This document shows positions 58,974-64,000 of a DNA stretch of 64,000 nucleotides, in pieces. Position 1 is the first letter of the stretch, and every line of letters starts with the position of its first letter. Source of the stretch: JAGQOZ01 sp041399205 (GTDB lineage Bacteria > Planctomycetota > Planctomycetia > Pirellulales > Pirellulaceae); assembly GCA_041399205.1 (NCBI GenBank), contig JAWKTK010000009.1, positions 1 through 64,000 on the forward strand, in the 5' to 3' direction. A program made the translations under genes and the position numbers. The notes beneath the pieces are model-generated. The model saw only the letters and a list, made by a program, of their open reading frames with translations. It was not told the DNA's origin and searched no databases.

Positions 58974-59474
58974 GTGGTTACAAGAGAATCCGTTGTCAAC
59001 GATCTGCTGGAAAAATTTTCCGGTTCGTCCGTCAGCGAATTTCGCCAGCAAACGCGAATCGTGATTGCCAAGTCGGATCTGTTGGGTTGCTTGCAGCATC
59101 TGCGAGATCACCATGCGTTTGATTACTTGGTGGACGTCACGTGCGTGGACTACCTCAATTTTCGCGGCGCCAAACATCGGTTCGGACTCGCCTATCTGTT
59201 GGCGAACAGCGAATCGGGAGAACGCGTCACGATTCGAGTCATGCTGGACGAACCGGACTTAGACGTCGATTCCATTGTGCCGCTATGGGAAGGAGCGAAT
59301 TGGCTAGAACGTGAAGTCTGGGACATGTTTGGCATTCGTTTCCAAGGACATCCTGATTTGCGTCGCATACTGTTGCCAGACGCGTTTACCGCTCATCCGT
59401 TGCGGAAGGATTATCCGCTGCAAGGTCGAGGTGAACGGCACAACTTCCCGGTGATTACTCGAGGCGAAGCGTAA
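58974..59474 (+). CDS. nuoC: NADH-quinone oxidoreductase subunit C
   Basis: 166 residues from GTG 58974 (VTRESVVNDLLEKFSG). The 30-kDa subunit family signature is EREVWDMFGIRFQGHPDLRRILLPD followed by HPLRKDYPLQGRGER. It is separate from nuoD here, unlike the fused nuoCD of E. coli. Confidence 0.9.
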   Translation: MVTRESVVNDLLEKFSGSSVSEFRQQTRIVIAKSDLLGCLQHLRDHHAFDYLVDVTCVDYLNFRGAKHRFGLAYLLANSESGERVTIRVMLDEPDLDVDSIVPLWEGANWLEREVWDMFGIRFQGHPDLRRILLPDAFTAHPLRKDYPLQGRGERHNFPVITRGEA

Positions 59475-59498
59475 CTGGGATTCAAATCGGAGAAATAC

Positions 59499-60725
59499 AT
59501 GCCACTGACGCTTGCGGACGTAAACATCGAATCCAAAGAAAAGGACGGACAGGACTACCTGTGGACGTTGAATTTTGGTCCACAACATCCGGCCACGCAC
59601 ACCACGCTGCGCATTGTGCTGAAGCTGGATGGTGAACGAGTGGTCGATTCGATTCCCGACATTGGATACCTCCATTCCGGCTTTGAAAAAATTGGCGAAC
59701 ACCTGGATTACAACCAGTATGTGACCGTCACGGATCGCATGAACTATATTTCGCCCATGGCCAATAATGTGGCGTGGCACCATGCGGTCGAAACGCTGCT
59801 GGACATCGAATTGACTCCGCGCTGCAAATACATCCGAGTGATCATTTCAGAATTGGCTCGGATCAGCGATCACCTCTTATCCACCGGTGCCATGGGTTTG
59901 GATACCGGAGCGTTTACGTTCTTTTTGTATGCGTTCTATCAACGCGAATGCATCTACGACATTTTTGAAACGCTCTGCGGGGCTCGCTTCACCAACAGTT
60001 ACACTCGCGTGGGCGGTGTCATGCACGATATGACGCCGACCGTAATTGAAAAAATTCGTTCGTTCCTGAAGACCTTTCCCAAGACGCTGGACGACATGGA
60101 ACGACTGCTTAATCGCAACCGCATCTTTGTGGATCGCACCAAAGATGTTGGCGTGTTGACCAAGCAAGAAGCGTTGAGTCGAGCTTGCAGTGGTCCGGTT
60201 GCTCGAGCCAGCGGGGTGACTCGCGACTTGCGAATTGACGAACCCTACTTGGCATACGGTGACTTCGACTTCAACATTTGCTGTGCCACGGCGGGCGACT
60301 GTTTTGCTCGATACTATGTTCGCATGGCCGAAATGCGAGAAAGCCTCAAGATCGTGCAACAGGCGATCGAAAATCTGCCTTCGGGACCGGCGAACATCGG
60401 TTCGGACGAACGCACCGCCATGCCTTCCAAGCAACAGGTCTATCAAACCATCGAAGGCACCATCATGCAGTTTGAACTGGTGATGGCCAATCGAGGCATC
60501 GAAGTGCCGCATGAAGAAGTTTACGCCGCGACGGAAGCACCCAACGGTGAATTGGGCTTCTACATTGTGGGCGACGGAAGTGACGTGGCGTATCGAGCTC
60601 GTTGTCGTCCGCCTTCGTTCATTCATTTTGCGGCGTTCCCGCATCTGATGAAGGGACACACGTTAAGTGATGTCGTCGCGGTTTTAGGAAGTTTGAATAT
60701 TATTGCAGCCGAGTTGGATCGTTAG
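59499..60725 (+). CDS. nuoD: NADH-quinone oxidoreductase subunit D
   Basis: 408 residues from ATG 59499 (MPLTLADVNIESKEKDGQDY). The 49-kDa subunit motifs are LNFGPQHPATHTTLRIVLKLDGE, DIGYLHSGFEKIGEH, YVTVTDRMNYISPMANN and RCRPPSFIHFAAFPHLMKGH. The quinone-site Tyr/His neighbourhood of the family is retained. It ends 1 bp before nuoE. Confidence 0.93.
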   Translation: MPLTLADVNIESKEKDGQDYLWTLNFGPQHPATHTTLRIVLKLDGERVVDSIPDIGYLHSGFEKIGEHLDYNQYVTVTDRMNYISPMANNVAWHHAVETLLDIELTPRCKYIRVIISELARISDHLLSTGAMGLDTGAFTFFLYAFYQRECIYDIFETLCGARFTNSYTRVGGVMHDMTPTVIEKIRSFLKTFPKTLDDMERLLNRNRIFVDRTKDVGVLTKQEALSRACSGPVARASGVTRDLRIDEPYLAYGDFDFNICCATAGDCFARYYVRMAEMRESLKIVQQAIENLPSGPANIGSDERTAMPSKQQVYQTIEGTIMQFELVMANRGIEVPHEEVYAATEAPNGELGFYIVGDGSDVAYRARCRPPSFIHFAAFPHLMKGHTLSDVVAVLGSLNIIAAELDR

Positions 60726-60726
60726 C

Positions 60727-61233
60727 ATGGCCACTGCACAAGAACGTTTTCTTAGCGACGAAATTGTCGACGAGATTAAGAGTTACATTCCGCGATACCC
60801 ATCGCTGCAAGCGGTCACGTTGCCGGCGTTGCACATTGTGAATCGGCATCTTCGCTACGTGCCGATGCAAGCGGTGATTGAAATCGCGGAAATTTTGGAA
60901 CTGGCGCCGGCTCAGGTGCAAGACACGCTGACGTTCTACGGCTTCTTCAAACAAGACAAGCCCCATGGACAAGTTCGCGCGTGGGTTTGTCGATCGATGA
61001 GCTGTGCGATTCGCGGTGGTGAAGCGGTCTTGGATCACATGTGTCATCAAGCGGGCATTCATCCCGGTGAAACCACGGCGGACGGCAAACTAACCATCGA
61101 ATATGCCGAATGCCTGGGCGCTTGCGACTTCGCTCCGTGCATGCTGGCCGGCGACGATCTACACAAGAACCTGGACAAAAACAAAGCCGACATGTTCCTG
61201 GACGATCTAGGAATCAAAGCCAAGAAATCCTAG
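60727..61233 (+). CDS. nuoE: NADH-quinone oxidoreductase subunit E
   Basis: 168 residues from ATG 60727 (MATAQERFLSDEIVDEIKSY), thioredoxin-like [2Fe-2S] subunit (24 kDa) of the NADH module. The cluster cysteines are in SMSCAIRGGEAVLD and AECLGACDFAPCMLAGDD. The N-terminal helical segment LPALHIVNRHLRYVPMQA is typical. Confidence 0.92.
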   Translation: MATAQERFLSDEIVDEIKSYIPRYPSLQAVTLPALHIVNRHLRYVPMQAVIEIAEILELAPAQVQDTLTFYGFFKQDKPHGQVRAWVCRSMSCAIRGGEAVLDHMCHQAGIHPGETTADGKLTIEYAECLGACDFAPCMLAGDDLHKNLDKNKADMFLDDLGIKAKKS

Positions 61234-61273
61234 CGATGGGTGGACGTCACGGCGTTTCGCACAACACAAACTG

Positions 61274-62647
61274 GTGAACGAACAAACGGAAAATATTGTG
61301 GCTGAATTCGAACCGGTCTTACTGGCCAACATCAACCGACCCAACAGTTTCACTCGCAAAGAGTACGAAGCGACCGGCGGCTACCAATCGTGGAAAAAAG
61401 TCCTTTCGATGGATCGCACCGAAGTGATCGACATCGTAAAGAACAGTAATTTGCGAGGTCGAGGTGGCGCGGGATTTCCCACTGGATTGAAGTGGACCTT
61501 CTTGCCCAAGGATCATCCTGGCCCAATTTACTTTTGCTTGAACGCCGACGAAAGTGAACCCGGCACGTTCAACAATCGCATTTTGATGGAACAAGATCCT
61601 CATCAAGTTCTGGAAGGCTTGATGATCAGTTCCTATGCCACCAGAACATCGACGGCCTACATTTACTTGCGATATGAATATCCTGGTTGCAACAAGCGTC
61701 TTCAAGACGCTATCGACGAATGTTACGCGGCAGGTTATTTGGGCGACAACATTCAAGGCAGCGGTTACAGCCTGAATATTTATATTCATCAAGGTGCGGC
61801 GGCGTATATTTGCGGCGAAGAAACCGGACTGATTGAGAGTATTGAAGGGAAACGAGCGTGGCCGCGAATCAAGCCGCCCTTCCCAGCGATTGAAGGTGTT
61901 TTTCGCAAACCAACCGTGGTGAACAATGTGGAAACCGTGGCGTGCGTGAAGCATATTTTGGATCGAGGTGCGGACTGGTTCAAATCGATGGGTGTGCCGG
62001 CCGATCCGAATAATCCTCGCGATGCCGGCAGCTACGGTCCCAAACTGTATTGCTTAAGCGGCCATGTGGAAAAGCCGGGATGCTATGAAGCGCCCTTAGG
62101 CTTGACCGCTCGGCAGCTAATCGAAGATTTTGGCGGTGGCTGCTGGAAGGGTCGCAGTGTGAAGGCTGTGATTCCGGGTGGCATCAGCATGGGATTACTC
62201 GGCCCAGATGAACTCGACTGTCCGCTCGACTTTGCCGGTCCTGGCAAATACGGATGTCTGGGACTGGGGACTGCGGCTGCTGTAGTCATTGATGATCAAA
62301 CGTCGATTGTCGACTTCCTACACAATAGTGCTCGTTTCTTCGCTCACGAAAGTTGCGGTCAGTGCACTCCGTGTCGCGAAGGCACGTCATGGGCATTGAA
62401 GATGTTAAACCGGATCAAAGCAGGTCGAGGCCGTTTGAAGGACTTGGATCTGTTAGCCGAAATTGGCGACACCATCGGCATCATTCCGGGCACTACGATT
62501 TGCGGACTGTCAGACGGAGCTGACCTGGCCGATCAAGAACGCGATTAAAGTTTCGTGGTGAATTCGAACACTACAGCTCAGCGTGCGAATCCCGATGGCT
62601 ACATGGTGACCGACCCGGTTCCCGTTTTCGAAACCACGGCTCATTAG
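61274..62647 (+). CDS. nuoF: NADH-quinone oxidoreductase subunit F, frameshifted tail
   Basis: From GTG 61274 (VNEQTENIVAEFEPVLLANI). It binds NADH and FMN (LRGRGGAGFPTGLKWTFLPK, NADESEPGTF, YICGEETGLIESIEGK) and a [4Fe-4S] cluster (ESCGQCTPCREG, plus the later Cys in GTTICGL). The uncorrected frame ends at 62548 after SDGADLADQERD. The usual continuation WPIKNAIK, then FRGEFEHY, then RANPDGYMVTDPVPVFETTA lies in neighbouring frames up to a stop at 62645-62647, which indicates at least two indels near 62520 and 62560-62600. Confidence 0.88.
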
Positions 62648-62704
62648 GAATACGCACGATCCGTCGCTCATTCGCGCCGCACGAATTTTAGAAGGTAAGA
62701 ATCC

Positions 62705-64000
62705 ATGGCAACCGTTATTGTTAACGGCACAGAAATTGAAATCGGAGAAGACGAACGGCTGAACGGCATCCAGGTTGCTCGTCGAGCCGGAGTCGATGTG
62801 CCGCATTATTGTTGGCATCCCGGTTTGTCCGTGGTGGCTAGTTGCCGCATGTGCTTGGTGGAAACAGGAAGACGAGATCCTGCCACGGGTGAAATTTCGA
62901 TGATGCCCAAAGTGGTTCCGGGCTGCCAAACGCCGGCCACCGACAATACTGTCTTTGTGACGGACAGTGACAAAGTCAAGGCAGCGCGAGCCATGGTGGA
63001 AGAGGATCTGCTGATTCGCCATCCGATTGACTGCCCGATCTGTGACAAAGCCGGCGAATGCGCATTGCAGGATTATCATTTCAAGCACGGTCGCGAAGAA
63101 CGTCGAGCGGATTTGAAGCCGTTCACCAGTCGGCGTCGACCGATGGGTGACACGGTGACACTGTTTGTCGATCGCTGCGTCATGTGCACTCGCTGTGTTC
63201 GATTTACTCGAGAAATCACCGGTACGGCCGAACTGATGGTGATCAATCGCGGTTCGCACGAAGAAATTGATGTCTTTCCGGGATATCCGCTGGACAACAA
63301 AATGTCCGGCAACGTGGTTGATTTGTGTCCGGTCGGTGCGCTGGGAGACAAGGACTTTTTGTATTCGCAACGAGTCTGGTTTATGAAGAGCCATGACGGA
63401 GTGTGTGCGGGATGTTCTACCGGTTGTTCAATCAAGATCGAAGAAAATCAAGACCGCATCTATCGCTTGAAGCCTCGTGAAAATCGCCACGTCAATCAAT
63501 GGTGGATGTGTGACGAAGGACGTTACGGCTTTAAGTATGTGCACAATGCCGAACGCCAGATTCAACCCACCGTTTCCACTGCTGACGGTGCAACGCCTGT
63601 CGAATGGCCCGAAGCACAGTCGCATCTGCAAAACCTGCTGAAGAACAGTCCGAAGTTGGCCGTGGTGGTTTCTCCGTTCTTGACCGTCGAAGAAGCCTTC
63701 ATGTTGTGCAAACTAGCCAAGCAGGCGGACCCTGACGCAATCTTGGCATTGGGTCCGGTTCCGCAAAGTGGGCAGGACGAATCATTTGCCAACGGGTTTA
63801 CAATTCGAGCGGAAAAGTGCCCGAACCGCCGAGGCGTAGAGAAAGTGATTGGGCACTTTGCTGGTCAGACAACGTCGTTTGAAGATTTTGTGACCGACAC
63901 GGATTGCAGTTCGCTGGACGCAGTCTGGGTCACCGGCGGTTATCCGCAAGATTGGATGACAACAGACCAAGCAACCAAGCTGTCGGCGGCCGGACAGTTG
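62705..64000 (+). CDS. nuoG: NADH-quinone oxidoreductase subunit G, runs off the window
   Basis: From ATG 62705 (MATVIVNGTEIEIGEDERLN); the frame is open to the end of the window, 432 codons. N-terminal [2Fe-2S] ferredoxin domain (PHYCWHPGLSVVASCRMCLVE), the 4Fe clusters (HPIDCPICDKAGECALQDYH and DRCVMCTRCVRFTREITG), and the molybdopterin-oxidoreductase-like domain with an extra CAGCSTGCSIKIE site. It completes the electron-input part of complex I seen here; nuoH onward would follow. Confidence 0.93.
   Translation, partial: MATVIVNGTEIEIGEDERLNGIQVARRAGVDVPHYCWHPGLSVVASCRMCLVETGRRDPATGEISMMPKVVPGCQTPATDNTVFVTDSDKVKAARAMVEEDLLIRHPIDCPICDKAGECALQDYHFKHGREERRADLKPFTSRRRPMGDTVTLFVDRCVMCTRCVRFTREITGTAELMVINRGSHEEIDVFPGYPLDNKMSGNVVDLCPVGALGDKDFLYSQRVWFMKSHDGVCAGCSTGCSIKIEENQDRIYRLKPRENRHVNQWWMCDEGRYGFKYVHNAERQIQPTVSTADGATPVEWPEAQSHLQNLLKNSPKLAVVVSPFLTVEEAFMLCKLAKQADPDAILALGPVPQSGQDESFANGFTIRAEKCPNRRGVEKVIGHFAGQTTSFEDFVTDTDCSSLDAVWVTGGYPQDWMTTDQATKLSAAGQL

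Noticed and set aside
1..64000. rRNA operon, tmRNA, riboswitch or CRISPR array
   Set aside because: I searched by eye for their conserved cores and repeats and saw none; only one tRNA is supported.

Overview
The window most likely comes from the chromosome of a planctomycete (Pirellula/Rhodopirellula type). The evidence is a DUF1559 pilin-like protein, a PEP-CTERM secreted protein, a secreted sulfatase, a VCBS/ASPIC-UnbV protein, small membrane proteins that begin (M/V)TNPY, and a moderate GC content. This is inferred from gene content; no rRNA is present.

Region 1 (1-8250) is accessory DNA. Four attC-like recombination sites (2551-2632, 3257-3339, 6427-6510, 7128-7209) separate small genes. 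All four point the same way on the minus strand. No integron integrase is visible, so this is best described as a gene-cassette array lacking intI, or the distal part of an integron. Insertion sequences have landed in it. An IS66 element (98-1702) with a perfect 8-bp target duplication sits inside an IS630-type transposase. An IS91-type element carrying its own tyrosine recombinase (3340-6045) is inserted at the conserved end of one attC. Beyond the array lie paired dyad sites, the C-terminal tail of a broken tyrosine integrase (7983-8066) and a tRNA-Val (8178-8250). This is the classic boundary of an island integrated at the 3' end of a tRNA.

Region 2 (8645-20605) holds a sugar-nucleotide reductase-like gene and a minus-strand type II secretion/pseudopilus-like operon. 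The operon has three GspF-type membrane proteins, three pseudopilin-like proteins, a DUF1559 protein with an acidic insert, and two small membrane or secreted proteins. It is followed by nagA and a giant acyltransferase-ACP-AMP ligase fusion.

Region 3 (21053-36164) is mostly housekeeping. It carries a two-gene BamA-like outer-membrane assembly unit, VOC and SIMPL proteins, purC, a betaine/choline-type ABC transporter, nadA, a sulfatase and pdxA. Region 4 (36326-56470) carries large planctomycete-type proteins: a VCBS/ASPIC/thioredoxin/TPR fusion, a LamG PEP-CTERM protein, a very large polytopic membrane protein, an NfeD protein, glutamate dehydrogenase, an MFS transporter and a DUF1570 protein. 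Region 5 (56471-64000) is an M20 deacylase and the start of a complex I operon, nuoABCDEFG, with nuoG running off the end.

Many conserved genes are broken by single-base frameshifts (nagA, the acyltransferase fusion, the BamA barrel, opuB-like, VCBS/ASPIC, the giant membrane protein, gdh, nuoF). Because these are spread over otherwise well-kept housekeeping genes, sequence or assembly indel errors are more likely than true decay. For those genes one spanning feature is given and the breakpoints are noted.
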